Source: Lachnospiraceae bacterium (GTDB lineage Bacteria > Bacillota > Clostridia > Lachnospirales > Lachnospiraceae). From it: 33,643 bases of DNA. The stretch covers positions 1-33,643 of the forward strand of contig JAFXEW010000132.1 in NCBI GenBank assembly GCA_017513625.1. Direction: 5' to 3'. A model generated the notes under the pieces. It did no database searches, had not been told where the DNA came from, and saw nothing but the letters and a program-made list of their open reading frames with translations. Below, piece after piece: positions 14,414 through 23,376 of the stretch (the first letter of the stretch is position 1; each line of letters begins with the position of its first letter). The position numbers were made by a program, and so were the translations under genes.

Positions 14414-16162
14414 ATGTTGGAAATGATGGAATGGTTGGAGAACACTGCCCTGAGAGGTACGATTGCAGTGTTTGTAGTACTGGCTATACGGGGCCTGCTA
14501 AAGCGTACGGATGTCAGTAAAAAGTATTTGTGCCTGCTATGGATGATTCCGTATATCAGTATGGTGCTGCCCGTACTTCCGGAAAGTAATTTCAGTATAT
14601 GGGGAGTGTTGGAGCGGGCAGGTAATATCCATATATCTGAAGAGACAGTGTCGGCAGACAGTGCATTGCAGTCAGAGCAGGAGTTTTTGCAGGAATTACC
14701 GGAGGATTATGGCAAAATAAATGCGCCGAAAGAGGAAACACTAATACATACGATGAATGATGATGCAGAAAGTCGGCCCGTCATGCGTCAGATGACCGGA
14801 AAGCGAAAGGCCGGTCCGGTGGTAGGAGTCTGGGGAACCGGTGTGCTGCTGCTGGTGCTTTATACTGCTTGTTATTACGTGAAATTGCGGCGCAGGGTGG
14901 CCTGCAGCAGGGAAGTTGAAAAAGGAGTATTTTGTGCAGATGATATTGATATGCCCTTTGTGAAGGGGATATTCAGGCCACATATCTATCTGCCATCCCG
15001 GATGTCGGAAGAATTCAGAACATATGTGATTTGTCATGAAAGGATGCATATATCCCGGGGCGACTGTGTGATAAAGCCTGTGGCATACCTGATTACCTGC
15101 TTGCACTGGTTTCATCCTGCAGCATGGGTGGCATTTCTGCTTATGGAAAAAGATATGGAGATGGCGTGTGATGAGGCTGTTGTTAGACAAATCGGCGGCG
15201 ATAATCGTCATGAATATGCCCGGACGCTTTTGTATATGACTACCGGAAAAGGCAGGATGGTAAGTGTGCCCCCTGCTTTTGCGGAAGGAGATATAGGTGA
15301 ACGTATCCGGAATGTGGTAAAGGATAAGAGGTATGTAAAGGTTTGGGCAATCATTGCATTGGCCATAATTATACCGGTGGCAGCAGTCTTGTTGACAAAT
15401 CCTTCTGATAAGCCGGGCAAAGAGCCGGATAAGAAGCCGGCTGTGACGGAAGATGAACAGGAGCAGAGCGGATTTACGCAAGAGCGGGACCGAGAGGCTT
15501 TGGAACAACAGAGCTCTGATGAGAAAGATAAGTTGAAGGAGAAAGAACTGCAGGAGCAAGGTCGGGATGAAGAAATAGAAGAATCGGAAGATACGGAAGT
15601 GCTGCCTTTTATATTGGGTGCGGACGCCGAAAGGATAGAAATCACGCAGCCACAGATTACGGAAGCTACGGAGCCCGGGGCAGACCCGCCGTCCCTGGAT
15701 TATGCATCACCAAGAAGGATGATTTTCCATGGTTATTTCGGATTGTTTGTGTATGACAGGGAGCGGGGCATTGTCGGTGCCGTGGACCTGCAAAGTATCG
15801 GTTGTCATCATACCCAGGGAGATGAGTATTGTGAAGTTCAGGCATCTAAGGATGGGAGCAGGGTATATCTGCATGTGATGAGCAGTAATGAAATGTATGT
15901 ATATGATGTGGAGGAAACTGCTCTTTACCGACAGACTTATACGGGAATGCCGGAGGATGTATTCCGGAGACTGGAAGATAGTGGGGAGAGGCTTACTCCT
16001 GATTACACAGTGTTGCGCAGCGATAAGTGCGTGGTACTGACGGATGGGTACCATTTTTTGGAAAGCGGCAGCGGTATGATTATAGATTTGTGCTGGAAGA
16101 GAGAAGACAAAGGTACCATGCCCCAAAGTACTATTTACGAAAGTTTTACTATTTTTAAGTGA
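14414..16162 (+). CDS. M56 (BlaR1-type) receptor, third copy, with small outer domain
   Basis: 582 residues; ribosome site GGGGGAGG. Membrane segments lie near 15-30, 37-54, 137-156, 222-243 and 309-328. Zinc motif HERMH (208-212) and EMACDE (249-254) are intact. It is more distant from the other two receptors: it has a long loop (~60-130) between the early membrane segments. After residue ~330 comes a Lys/Glu/Gln-rich charged linker to ~400, then an outer domain of ~150 residues. That domain contains GLFVYDRERGIVGAVDL and short repeated beta hairpins that recall a propeller or sensor blade. No penicillin-binding motif. Partner of the BlaI at 14039; ligand unknown. Confidence 0.85.
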   Translation: MLEMMEWLENTALRGTIAVFVVLAIRGLLKRTDVSKKYLCLLWMIPYISMVLPVLPESNFSIWGVLERAGNIHISEETVSADSALQSEQEFLQELPEDYGKINAPKEETLIHTMNDDAESRPVMRQMTGKRKAGPVVGVWGTGVLLLVLYTACYYVKLRRRVACSREVEKGVFCADDIDMPFVKGIFRPHIYLPSRMSEEFRTYVICHERMHISRGDCVIKPVAYLITCLHWFHPAAWVAFLLMEKDMEMACDEAVVRQIGGDNRHEYARTLLYMTTGKGRMVSVPPAFAEGDIGERIRNVVKDKRYVKVWAIIALAIIIPVAAVLLTNPSDKPGKEPDKKPAVTEDEQEQSGFTQERDREALEQQSSDEKDKLKEKELQEQGRDEEIEESEDTEVLPFILGADAERIEITQPQITEATEPGADPPSLDYASPRRMIFHGYFGLFVYDRERGIVGAVDLQSIGCHHTQGDEYCEVQASKDGSRVYLHVMSSNEMYVYDVEETALYRQTYTGMPEDVFRRLEDSGERLTPDYTVLRSDKCVVLTDGYHFLESGSGMIIDLCWKREDKGTMPQSTIYESFTIFK

Positions 16163-16170
16163 AATTAACT

Positions 16171-16209
16171 AAAAACTCGCGGTTTTGACACAAAACTGTG
16201 AGTTTTTTT
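16171..16209 (+). terminator. Intrinsic terminator of the second BlaI/M56 operon
   Basis: AAAACTCGCGGTTTTG pairs with CAAAACTGTGAGTTTT (two G-T type pairs), followed by a run of seven T. Confidence 0.85.
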
Positions 16210-16238
16210 GTTGAAAATGGAATAATTTACTTTATCTA

Positions 16239-16267
16239 TTGACATAATGAAGCTTTTTTCATATAAT
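16239..16267 (+). promoter_or_regulatory. Perfect consensus sigma-A promoter
   Basis: TTGACA (16239-16244), exactly 17 bp, TATAAT (16262-16267). The ~80-nt leader holds a small GGAAAT/ATTTCC stem (about 16276-16300). Drives the gene at 16357 and probably the GH2 gene. Confidence 0.9.
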
Positions 16268-16356
16268 TGAAGTAGGAAATTAGTACTACTCTTATTTCCG
16301 CATATTGGGATGAATAGTTTACTATTTGGTTTACAAAAGAGAGAGGAGAACGCGAT

Positions 16357-17088
16357 ATGTTAACGAGATTATTAGACACGGTAGCATTAAGTCATGTGCT
16401 GATTGAGCAGGATTTAGGTGAAATGAGTACACTGAAGGCCAATGGAATGACCTTTGAAGTGCGTTCCTTTAAGGCAGAGGGGTTGGGCCATGTATCATTG
16501 ATGAATGGTACGGGACTGTTTGGATTATCCAAAGAGGAAACCTTTATCATATGCCCTATTGAGAAGGATTTGCCTTTGTACATGTACAGAAGAACTAAGG
16601 GAAAGGGTGCGGATACCCTGAAGATTGAATTGTATGATACCCAGGTAATTGAGAGTGATTTATCCAAATTGCATGAGGTAAAAAATCTTTATTTGGATGC
16701 TCCCGATTTCGTGCCCGAGAGACAATGGTTTGATTCCTACAAGCTGGCAGAAAGTGTAGCCAAGAAGGGTAAGGAGAAACACAGTGACAGATTTGACAGT
16801 ATGACTATGGAATATATCTGGGCATACATGGCATTACAGCCTGCTGATGCAGAAGTGCAAATCAAAGAAAAGCGAAACAGAGTATCTTCTTATGTAGAAG
16901 GTTTGTTAAAGAACGGCGGACATTATACTCATACTTTCATGAAGAGTTTGGGTGTGGAGAAGATACAACAGCTGTACCGCACGGCATTGTACGGCACCGA
17001 AGAGTGGCGCAATGATATGGATGTACCCGAAGTTGCAGAGGATGTACAGTCCGTGCAATCCGTACAGGGAGTACAGTACGTGAGTTGA
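16357..17088 (+). CDS. Uncharacterised 243-residue cytoplasmic protein
   Basis: ATG 16357 follows AGAGAGGAG. There is no signal peptide or membrane segment. The first ~110 residues look beta-rich (TFEVRSFKAEGLGHVSL, FIICPIEKDLPLYMYRR), then a mixed alpha region with DSYKLAESVAKKGKEK and a helical C-terminal half. The last residues form a short Val-Gln repeat (VQSVQSVQGVQ), encoded by imperfect 9-bp repeats (about 17045-17080). I do not recognise the family. It has a perfect consensus promoter, so it is probably well expressed, and it lies 42 bp ahead of the GH2 gene in the same direction. Confidence 0.8.
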   Translation: MLTRLLDTVALSHVLIEQDLGEMSTLKANGMTFEVRSFKAEGLGHVSLMNGTGLFGLSKEETFIICPIEKDLPLYMYRRTKGKGADTLKIELYDTQVIESDLSKLHEVKNLYLDAPDFVPERQWFDSYKLAESVAKKGKEKHSDRFDSMTMEYIWAYMALQPADAEVQIKEKRNRVSSYVEGLLKNGGHYTHTFMKSLGVEKIQQLYRTALYGTEEWRNDMDVPEVAEDVQSVQSVQGVQYVS

Positions 17089-17130
17089 ATAGATGGACCC
17101 TCTAAGGGTTGAACTAAGGGAGATATATAA

Positions 17131-19365
17131 TTGAGAGAATATATAAGCTTAAATCAGAACTGGGCCTTTTCCAAAAGGGCCCAGTCTGTGCCTGTAAAGA
17201 AACCTTTATTTTGGAGAAAAGTAAATTTGCCCCATACTTGGAACAGTAAGGATGGTCAGGACGGAGGCAACGATTATTACCGGGGAACATGTTATTATGC
17301 AAAGGGAATTGTAAAAAAAGACCTGCCCCGGGGAGAACAGTACTATTTGGAGATAAACGGTGCTAATTCTTCCGCAGATGTATATGTGGACGGTCAGCCG
17401 GTGGCACACCATGACGGAGGATATTCCACCTGGCGCGTAAATCTTACGGAGGTATTGAAGGAAAAGAGCCTGCTTGTTATAGCGGTGAATAACGGAGAAA
17501 ATAGTCATGTGTATCCCCAGATGGCTGACTTTACTTTTTATGGCGGTCTGTATAGAGATGTGAAACTGATTGCAGTACCGACAGCACATTTTGAACTGGA
17601 GAATTATGGCAGTAGCGGAGTCCTGGTAACACCGGAGATACAGGGCAGCGATGCCATGGTTAAAATAGAAGCCCAGGTGGTAAATACACAGCCTGATATG
17701 AAACTGCGCTATTTGATCAGCGACGGTGAAGGCAGGGAAGTGACCCAGTGTATTACTGCGGCAGATGCAGGAGCCGTAGAATTAAAAATAAAGGATGCAC
17801 ATTTGTGGAAGGGGCGTAAGGATCCTTACCTATACACTGCTTCTGTGGAACTTTTGCAGGAAGATACTGTAACGGATATGGTTTCTGCCCGCTTCGGATG
17901 CCGCAGCTTCTGTATTGACGCTGATAAGGGATTCCTGTTAAACGGTGAGAGCTATCCCTTGCGGGGAGTGTCCCGTCATCAGGACAGAAAGGGAATCGGT
18001 AATGCCCTGCTTTGGGAGCATCATAAAGAAGATATGGACCTGATATGTGAGATGGGGGCCAATACCATACGTTTGGCACATTACCAGCATGCACAGGAGT
18101 TTTATGACCTGTGTGATGAGCGGGGAATGGTGGTCTGGGCAGAGATACCTTATATTTCCAAGCACATGCCGGAGGGCAGGGAGAATACCATATCCCAGAT
18201 GAAGGAACTGGTATTGCAGAATTATAACCACCCCAGTATCGTGGTATGGGGATTGTCCAATGAGATTACCATAAACGGCAGCGACGAAGATTTACTGGAA
18301 AATCACCGTATATTAAATGATATGGTACATGAGATGGATGGTACCAGGCTTACTACCATGGCATGCGTGTCCATGTGCGATATGAAGGACCCTTATGTAC
18401 AGATACCGGATGTGGTGTCATACAATCATTATTTCGGATGGTATGGCGGGGATACATCCATGAATGGCCCATGGTTTGATTCCTTCCATAAGGAGTTTCC
18501 GCAGATTCCCATCGGTTGCAGCGAATACGGTTGTGAGGGCCTGGACTGGCACAATTCCCGGCCTGCCCAGGGAGATTATTCCGAAGAATACCAGGCATAT
18601 TATCATGAAGAACTGATAAAGCAGCTCTTTACCAGACCTTATTTGTGGGCTACTCATGTGTGGAACATGTTTGATTTCGGCGCGGATGCCAGAGCGGAGG
18701 GCGGTGAAAACGGGCAGAATCATAAGGGACTGGTTACATTTGACCGTCAGTATAAAAAAGATGCTTTTTATGCTTACAAGGCATGGCTGTCTGAGGAACC
18801 CTTTGTGCATATCTGCGGTAAGCGTTATGTGGACAGGGTAGAAGAGGTAACCAGAGTAACGGTGTACTCTAACCAACCTGAAGTAGAGCTTTTGGCAAAC
18901 GGCAAAAGCCTGGGTAAGCAGGAGAGCCCGGAGCATTTCTTTCATTTTCAGGTGCCCAATGAGGGAGAAACAGTACTTACAGCCAGAGCAGGGGAATGCA
19001 GTGATGAAAGCCGGATCAGAAAGGTCTCCGAGTTCAATGAAGCTTATCGCTTAAAAGATACGGGAGCCATTCTCAATTGGTTTGATATTACGGCACCGGA
19101 GGGATACTTCTCCCTAAATGACAAATTGGCGGATATCATGGCTAATGAAGAGGGTAAAGCGCTGTTCATGAGTATGGTGGAGGAACTGACTGCTACCATG
19201 GAAAGCGGTAAAGCAGGCGGCTTTAAGCTGAATGCGGGACTTCTAAGGATGATAGGAGGGTTCACGGTATTGCGGCTGACAAGTATGATGGGCACTGCCA
19301 ATATTACGGTGACCAAAGAGCAGTTACTGGAACTAAATGAAAAGCTGAACAGAATAAAAAAGTGA
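17131..19365 (+). CDS. Glycoside hydrolase family 2 beta-galactosidase-like enzyme
   Basis: 744 residues starting at TTG 17131, with AAGGGAG 9 bp upstream; no ATG is available until deep inside the first domain. Order: jelly-roll sugar-binding domain (~1-150), immunoglobulin-like domain (~155-260), TIM barrel (~265-560). The acid/base is in WGLSNE (Glu378) and the nucleophile in CSEYG (Glu465). Next come a DUF4982-type beta domain (~590-650) and a ~90-residue helical C-terminal extension. It is cytoplasmic (no signal), so it would act on imported beta-galactosides, beta-glucuronides or similar; the exact sugar is not certain. The helical tail is not part of the usual GH2 core. Confidence 0.88.
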   Translation: MREYISLNQNWAFSKRAQSVPVKKPLFWRKVNLPHTWNSKDGQDGGNDYYRGTCYYAKGIVKKDLPRGEQYYLEINGANSSADVYVDGQPVAHHDGGYSTWRVNLTEVLKEKSLLVIAVNNGENSHVYPQMADFTFYGGLYRDVKLIAVPTAHFELENYGSSGVLVTPEIQGSDAMVKIEAQVVNTQPDMKLRYLISDGEGREVTQCITAADAGAVELKIKDAHLWKGRKDPYLYTASVELLQEDTVTDMVSARFGCRSFCIDADKGFLLNGESYPLRGVSRHQDRKGIGNALLWEHHKEDMDLICEMGANTIRLAHYQHAQEFYDLCDERGMVVWAEIPYISKHMPEGRENTISQMKELVLQNYNHPSIVVWGLSNEITINGSDEDLLENHRILNDMVHEMDGTRLTTMACVSMCDMKDPYVQIPDVVSYNHYFGWYGGDTSMNGPWFDSFHKEFPQIPIGCSEYGCEGLDWHNSRPAQGDYSEEYQAYYHEELIKQLFTRPYLWATHVWNMFDFGADARAEGGENGQNHKGLVTFDRQYKKDAFYAYKAWLSEEPFVHICGKRYVDRVEEVTRVTVYSNQPEVELLANGKSLGKQESPEHFFHFQVPNEGETVLTARAGECSDESRIRKVSEFNEAYRLKDTGAILNWFDITAPEGYFSLNDKLADIMANEEGKALFMSMVEELTATMESGKAGGFKLNAGLLRMIGGFTVLRLTSMMGTANITVTKEQLLELNEKLNRIKK

Positions 19366-19440
19366 CCGTATATCAATAGAATACTTTAATGGAATATGTA
19401 TAGAACAAATATTAACTGAATAAAGACAATAAGCAACTTG

Positions 19441-19495
19441 CTACCTTCAAACTGCAGTGTTAAAATATAGCAGATTGAGGGTAGTTTTTGCTTTT
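19441..19495 (+). terminator. Terminator after the GH2 gene
   Basis: CTACCTTCAA (19441-19450) pairs with TTGAGGGTAG (19475-19484) with one G-T, inner CTGC/GCAG, then TTTTTGCTTTTT. It could also act as a leader attenuator for the azlC gene 40 bp downstream, but no T-box features are seen. Confidence 0.75.
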
Positions 19496-19535
19496 TAGAA
19501 AACTTCTGTAAAGGATTGATTTGGAGGTAATACAT

Positions 19536-20246
19536 ATGAACGCGCAGGGCATGCGTCGTAAGGCACTTCGTGCGGCTTTTCCACATACCATACCGATTTT
19601 TACCGGCTTTTGGTTTTTAGGACTGGCATACGGTATATACATGAATGTGTCGGGCTTCAGTTTTTGGTATCCAATGCTGATGAGCCTTACCATATTCGGA
19701 GGCTCCCTGGAATTTCTGGCGGTATCTATGCTGCTGAGCCCATTTGCTCCGGTGCAGACATTGGTGGTGACTTTGATGATACAGGCAAGGCACCTGTTCT
19801 ACGGCATATCCATGCTGGATAAGTACAGGGGAATGGGCTGGAAACGTTTTTATCTGATATTCGGTATGTGTGATGAGAGTTTTTCCATCAACTACACGGC
19901 AGAGATTCCTGAGGACGTGGACAAGGGTTGGTTTATGTTTTGGGTAACTTTACTGAATCAGTTCTACTGGGTGTCCGGTTCCACTTTGGGAGGAGTGCTG
20001 GGCTCCCTGATTGCTTTTGATACGGAAGGGCTGGATTTTGTGATGACTGCTATGTTTGTAGTGATTTTCTTGGAGCAGTGGCTCAAGGAAAAGAAGCATT
20101 ATACCGCTCTTATCGGTATGGGGGCTGCGGTTGCGTGCAGACTGGGCTTTGGAGCAGATTCCTTTATGGTGCCCACTATGGTGTGCATTCTGCTACTTTT
20201 GACGCTGGGACGTAAACCCATAGAAAAGGCAGGTGGACTGGTATGA
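19536..20246 (+). CDS. azlC: AzlC-family branched-chain amino acid exporter, large subunit
   Basis: 236 residues from ATG 19536 (TTGGAGG upstream). A multi-pass membrane protein with AzlC signatures: early [30 protein letters not shown] and [11 protein letters not shown]. AzlC with AzlD exports branched-chain amino acids and analogues. The stop codon overlaps the azlD start (ATGA), so the two are co-translated. It has no Lrp-type regulator gene next to it. Confidence 0.92.
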   Translation: MNAQGMRRKALRAAFPHTIPIFTGFWFLGLAYGIYMNVSGFSFWYPMLMSLTIFGGSLEFLAVSMLLSPFAPVQTLVVTLMIQARHLFYGISMLDKYRGMGWKRFYLIFGMCDESFSINYTAEIPEDVDKGWFMFWVTLLNQFYWVSGSTLGGVLGSLIAFDTEGLDFVMTAMFVVIFLEQWLKEKKHYTALIGMGAAVACRLGFGADSFMVPTMVCILLLLTLGRKPIEKAGGLV

Positions 20247-20569
20247 CGATGGTACAACAGATGATTACAATAGCCATTTGCGTCCTGGGCACCATGGCTA
20301 CCAGATTTTTGCCGTTTATGATTTTTTCGGGAAAACGAGAGACTCCTAAATATATTCAATATCTGGGCAAGGCGCTCCCGTCAGCTATTTTTGGCATGCT
20401 GGTGGTATATTGCCTGAAAAATGTCAGCATCAGCAGCGGAGCGCACGGCATTCCGGAAGGGATAGCAATTCTGGTGACCGTATCATTGCATATGTGGAAA
20501 AGACAGATGCTCCTGTCCATCGCGGGAGGAACAGTTTGCTATATGCTGTTGGTTCAATTGGTATTTTAA
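20243..20569 (+). CDS. azlD: AzlD-family branched-chain amino acid exporter, small subunit
   Basis: 108 residues, three to four membrane segments, with the typical [10 protein letters not shown] after the first segment and [19 protein letters not shown]. It overlaps azlC by 4 bp. It is required together with AzlC for export. Normal family length. Confidence 0.92.
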   Translation: MTMVQQMITIAICVLGTMATRFLPFMIFSGKRETPKYIQYLGKALPSAIFGMLVVYCLKNVSISSGAHGIPEGIAILVTVSLHMWKRQMLLSIAGGTVCYMLLVQLVF

Positions 20570-20682
20570 ATAAAAGAATAAAAAGTACAAAAGAGAAGGG
20601 GTATGGTGAAACCTCCCCGTTGATATGGCGTCTATAAGGATAGATGGAAATGATATCTATATACGGAAACGGGAGGTACATT

Positions 20683-21966
20683 ATGTTGAAGAAAAAATTA
20701 ATCCAATGGGTAGTAGTACTTACTGCAGTAGGTTGTTTGGGCGGTTGCGGAGAATCGGTGGAACCAGGCAGGGAAATCCCGGGAGCGCCGTTGCAGACAG
20801 AGGAAGAGCTTACATATGAACAGATGGAGGTTAAGGAAGCACCTATCAATACCTCCACCTTGCTGGCAACCAATATAGACCTGGTAGACAGGGTTAGCGC
20901 AGGTAATCCCGGACAAAATGTGATGATTAGCGGCACATCCTTAAACTACGCCTTGGCCATGCTGGGAAACGGCGCAGAACCGGAGGCACTGCAGGCTATA
21001 GAAGCATTCCTGGGACAGGATATTGCAAGTACCAACTCCTATTACGGGGAGTTACTGACCCGGCCGGAGACGGGCAGCGGCAATAAGCTGGTGATTAAGA
21101 ATGCCTTCTGGGTGGATGAAACCCTGGATTATGATGTGAAGAAGGATTACCTGAAGGTACTGGAGGATGTATATCAGGCCCATGTACAGGAGATTCCCAT
21201 GGATGCCAAAGGTATTAAGAAGGTAAACAGATGGGCTGCAAAGGCCACCGACAATATGGTGCAAAATGCCCTGAGCCCTCAGGATATTACTGAGGATACG
21301 GTATCCATTATCATGAATACCACACTGCTGGACGGTAAATGGGACAAACCTTTCCGGAAGGAAAATACCAGGGATGTAGATTTCACCATGGCTTCGGGAG
21401 ATATGGTGAAGGTAAAAGGTATGCATGACAGCGCCTACATGTACTACGAAAACGAATATGCTACAGGATTCCGCAAGGATTATAAAAAGAATGAATATTA
21501 TATGATAGCTGTACTTCCCAAGGAGGAAGGCGATTTCACCCTGGCAGGGCTGGATTTGGAGGGCCTGGTGGCAAGCGGCAAAACCACTTCAGAGCTGAAT
21601 GCAGAATTAAGTATCATGCTGCCTAAAACAGATTTTGAAGTGAAATATAATCTCACGCAGATATTAAAGGCAGCAGGTCTGGACCGGTTATTTGATAAAA
21701 GCAGAAACAATTTCCCGGAGATCTATGATAATGACAGCCCGGATTTTAAGTCCTATGCATCAGCCGTTATCCAGAACGACAGACTCATCATAGATGAGGA
21801 GAGTACCAGGGCAGCGGCGGTGACCAGTATCATGGTGGATAATTGTACTACAGCCTGGGAGGAGAAACTGCAATTACGGGTATATCTGGACCGCCCCTAT
21901 GTGTTACTGCTGATGGACGGGGAGACCGATGAGCCTTTGTTTGTGGCAAAGATTATGAAGCCTTAG
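20683..21966 (+). CDS. Serpin-family protease inhibitor, lipoprotein
   Basis: 427 residues from ATG 20683 (GGGAGG ahead). A lipoprotein signal ends LGGC (Cys22), so the protein is anchored outside the cell. The rest is a full serpin: NVMISGTSLNYALAML, KNAFWVDE, NTTLLDGKWDKPF, and the C-terminal DRPYVLLLMD. The reactive-centre hinge is intact: DEESTRAAAV (371-380) fits P17-P9 with Thr at P14 and small residues at P12-P10; Ser replaces the usual Gly at P15. By spacing P1 falls near Cys388 (context DNCTT). This suggests a working suicide inhibitor; the target is likely a serine or cysteine protease from host or neighbours. P1 position is an estimate. Confidence 0.93.
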   Translation: MLKKKLIQWVVVLTAVGCLGGCGESVEPGREIPGAPLQTEEELTYEQMEVKEAPINTSTLLATNIDLVDRVSAGNPGQNVMISGTSLNYALAMLGNGAEPEALQAIEAFLGQDIASTNSYYGELLTRPETGSGNKLVIKNAFWVDETLDYDVKKDYLKVLEDVYQAHVQEIPMDAKGIKKVNRWAAKATDNMVQNALSPQDITEDTVSIIMNTTLLDGKWDKPFRKENTRDVDFTMASGDMVKVKGMHDSAYMYYENEYATGFRKDYKKNEYYMIAVLPKEEGDFTLAGLDLEGLVASGKTTSELNAELSIMLPKTDFEVKYNLTQILKAAGLDRLFDKSRNNFPEIYDNDSPDFKSYASAVIQNDRLIIDEESTRAAAVTSIMVDNCTTAWEEKLQLRVYLDRPYVLLLMDGETDEPLFVAKIMKP

Positions 21967-22008
21967 AGTAAAATGTGGTTGTTATTTCGGATGCAAATAT
22001 TTTAAATA

Positions 22009-22037
22009 TTGACTTTGTCGCTTTGTTATATTAAAAT
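22009..22037 (+). promoter_or_regulatory. Promoter ahead of the c-di-GMP riboswitch
   Basis: TTGACT (22009-22014), 17 bp, TAAAAT (22032-22037). Transcription would begin near 22044, just before the aptamer. Confidence 0.75.
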
Positions 22038-22044
22038 GTACTTA

Positions 22045-22138
22045 AATAGGGATAGGCAAACTTATGGAAACATAGGGACGCAAAGCTGGAAGTTTAAGTA
22101 ATAGAAAGTACATTCTATTATAGTGATGGTTCGGTTGC
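22045..22138 (+). ncRNA. Cyclic di-GMP-I (GEMM) riboswitch aptamer
   Basis: Diagnostic GEMM blocks are in order: GGCAAAC (22055-22061), a 6-bp stem capped by the GAAA tetraloop (22061-22076), then GGGACGCAAAGC (22075-22086). A second arm contains a perfect TAATAGAA/TTCTATTA hairpin (22099-22120). The 3' end is about CGGTTGC. The spacing and the GNRA loop match class I c-di-GMP sensors. It controls the secreted CBM2-like gene at 22189. Confidence 0.85.
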
Positions 22139-22165
22139 AATGTTAGTTCATTGCAACCGTTTTTT
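22132..22165 (+). terminator. Riboswitch expression-platform terminator
   Basis: CGGTTGCAATG (22132-22142), loop TTAGTT, CATTGCAACCG (22149-22159), T6 (22160-22165): a perfect 11-bp stem. Its left arm overlaps the presumed 3' end of the aptamer, so ligand binding and termination may exclude each other (an ON switch), which is inference. Confidence 0.9.
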
Positions 22166-22188
22166 AATTTACATGAAAGGGGATAAAA

Positions 22189-23361
22189 ATGAAAAAGATG
22201 TTTAGGAAGGTAATGGTATTTTTAGTGGTGGTCATGCTCTGCATAGATGCAATGGGCGTTAGAGCGTTTGCAGAAGGAGGATCTAACAGTGCATCTTGGT
22301 CGAAAGATTCAAACACTTCAGATTATCACGTTCAGAAACAGAGTGAAGATTCTTTATATATGCAAGAGGATATGTCAAGAGAGGCATATGTATATGAATA
22401 TGAGAATTTTACTGTGGAGTATCTTATTCAAGGAAATTGGGAAGGAAATAGTAATGTACTTGTACGACTTTCGAATACATCAGATACAGTAATTGAAAAT
22501 TGGGAACTTACGTGGAAGTCGCAAGATATTATTTCTAATGTGTATAATGCGAAAATAAATGTTTCGAAAGATGTTTATACGTTTAAAAATTTGGGTTATA
22601 ACCAGGATGTTTTGCCGGGGGAAGCGGTTGAGTTTGGTTTTAACGTTACGTATAGAGAAAAATTACATATTCCTGCCGGTTTTGTACTGTCCGTTGTTGA
22701 GATGCAGACAGTAAAAGAGGAATTATACATTTTTGATAATGTAATAACAAATAAGTGGGAGGGGGGATATACAGGAGAGTTACATCTTACAAATTTAAGT
22801 AATAGTGTGCTGGAAGACTGGTACCTGACTGTACAGGTAGATGATCTTATTACAAGTGTTTGGAATGCCGAATTGACAGATTTAGGAAATGGTATGTATG
22901 GTATAAAGAATCCGGCATATCATCAAAACATTCAGCCGGCCGAAAGCATAGTTATCGGCTATTTGGCGAGTGGCAATAACAGTGAAACACTCAAACCGGT
23001 TGTATTAAGTGTACAAAAGAGTAATGGTTTGGCAATGCCGGAAGTTGAAGAAAGTGAAGAATCTACTGAGCGGGAGGAGTCTGGAGAAGATAATGAATCC
23101 ACTGAAAGTGAAGAACCGGAGGATAGTAGTGAAGAAGGGGAAAGTGGGGATAATAAAGAGTCTGTGGAAAACAGTGAACCGGGAGAAAGTGGAGAGTTTA
23201 CTGAGAGCGAAGATATTGAGGAGACGCAGGATAGCATAGAATCAACTGAGAGCAACGAGGTTGAAACGGAACAGGAGCAATTAAAAGAAAATTATGTTAC
23301 TGTGTTCAATGCCTTTGAGCAGATTGAAGGAGAAGAAACATGTATTGTACTGTTTAAGTAA
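22189..23361 (+). CDS. Secreted protein with two CBM2-like domains and acidic repeat tail
   Basis: 390 residues; AAAGGGG ribosome site. A signal peptide covers residues 1-28 (cleavage after AFA). Two tandem CBM2/cellulose-binding-like beta-sandwiches follow, ~72-172 and ~177-275. Each has a surface Trp in (E/D)xW, a V(Y/W)NA segment, a YxQ(D/N) turn and P(G/A)E near the end. A Glu/Ser-rich tail (~286-355) looks like a wall-spanning stalk. The C-terminus ends TCIVLFK without LPxTG or a membrane anchor, so how it is held is unclear. It is under the c-di-GMP riboswitch, fitting an adhesin or matrix-binding protein made during a sessile state. Carbohydrate binding is inferred from fold only. Confidence 0.8.
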   Translation: MKKMFRKVMVFLVVVMLCIDAMGVRAFAEGGSNSASWSKDSNTSDYHVQKQSEDSLYMQEDMSREAYVYEYENFTVEYLIQGNWEGNSNVLVRLSNTSDTVIENWELTWKSQDIISNVYNAKINVSKDVYTFKNLGYNQDVLPGEAVEFGFNVTYREKLHIPAGFVLSVVEMQTVKEELYIFDNVITNKWEGGYTGELHLTNLSNSVLEDWYLTVQVDDLITSVWNAELTDLGNGMYGIKNPAYHQNIQPAESIVIGYLASGNNSETLKPVVLSVQKSNGLAMPEVEESEESTEREESGEDNESTESEEPEDSSEEGESGDNKESVENSEPGESGEFTESEDIEETQDSIESTESNEVETEQEQLKENYVTVFNAFEQIEGEETCIVLFK

Positions 23362-23376
23362 ATTTATTGGAGTTAA

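Noticed and set aside
14741-15559. Long minus-strand frame of 272 codons opposite the third receptor
   Set aside because: Shadow of the coding strand: low-complexity His/Tyr-rich product with no family, no ribosome site, and the opposite frame is a clear M56 protein.
19441-19495. T-box or amino-acid leader ahead of azlC
   Set aside because: No specifier stem or T-box core sequence; a simple terminator explains it.
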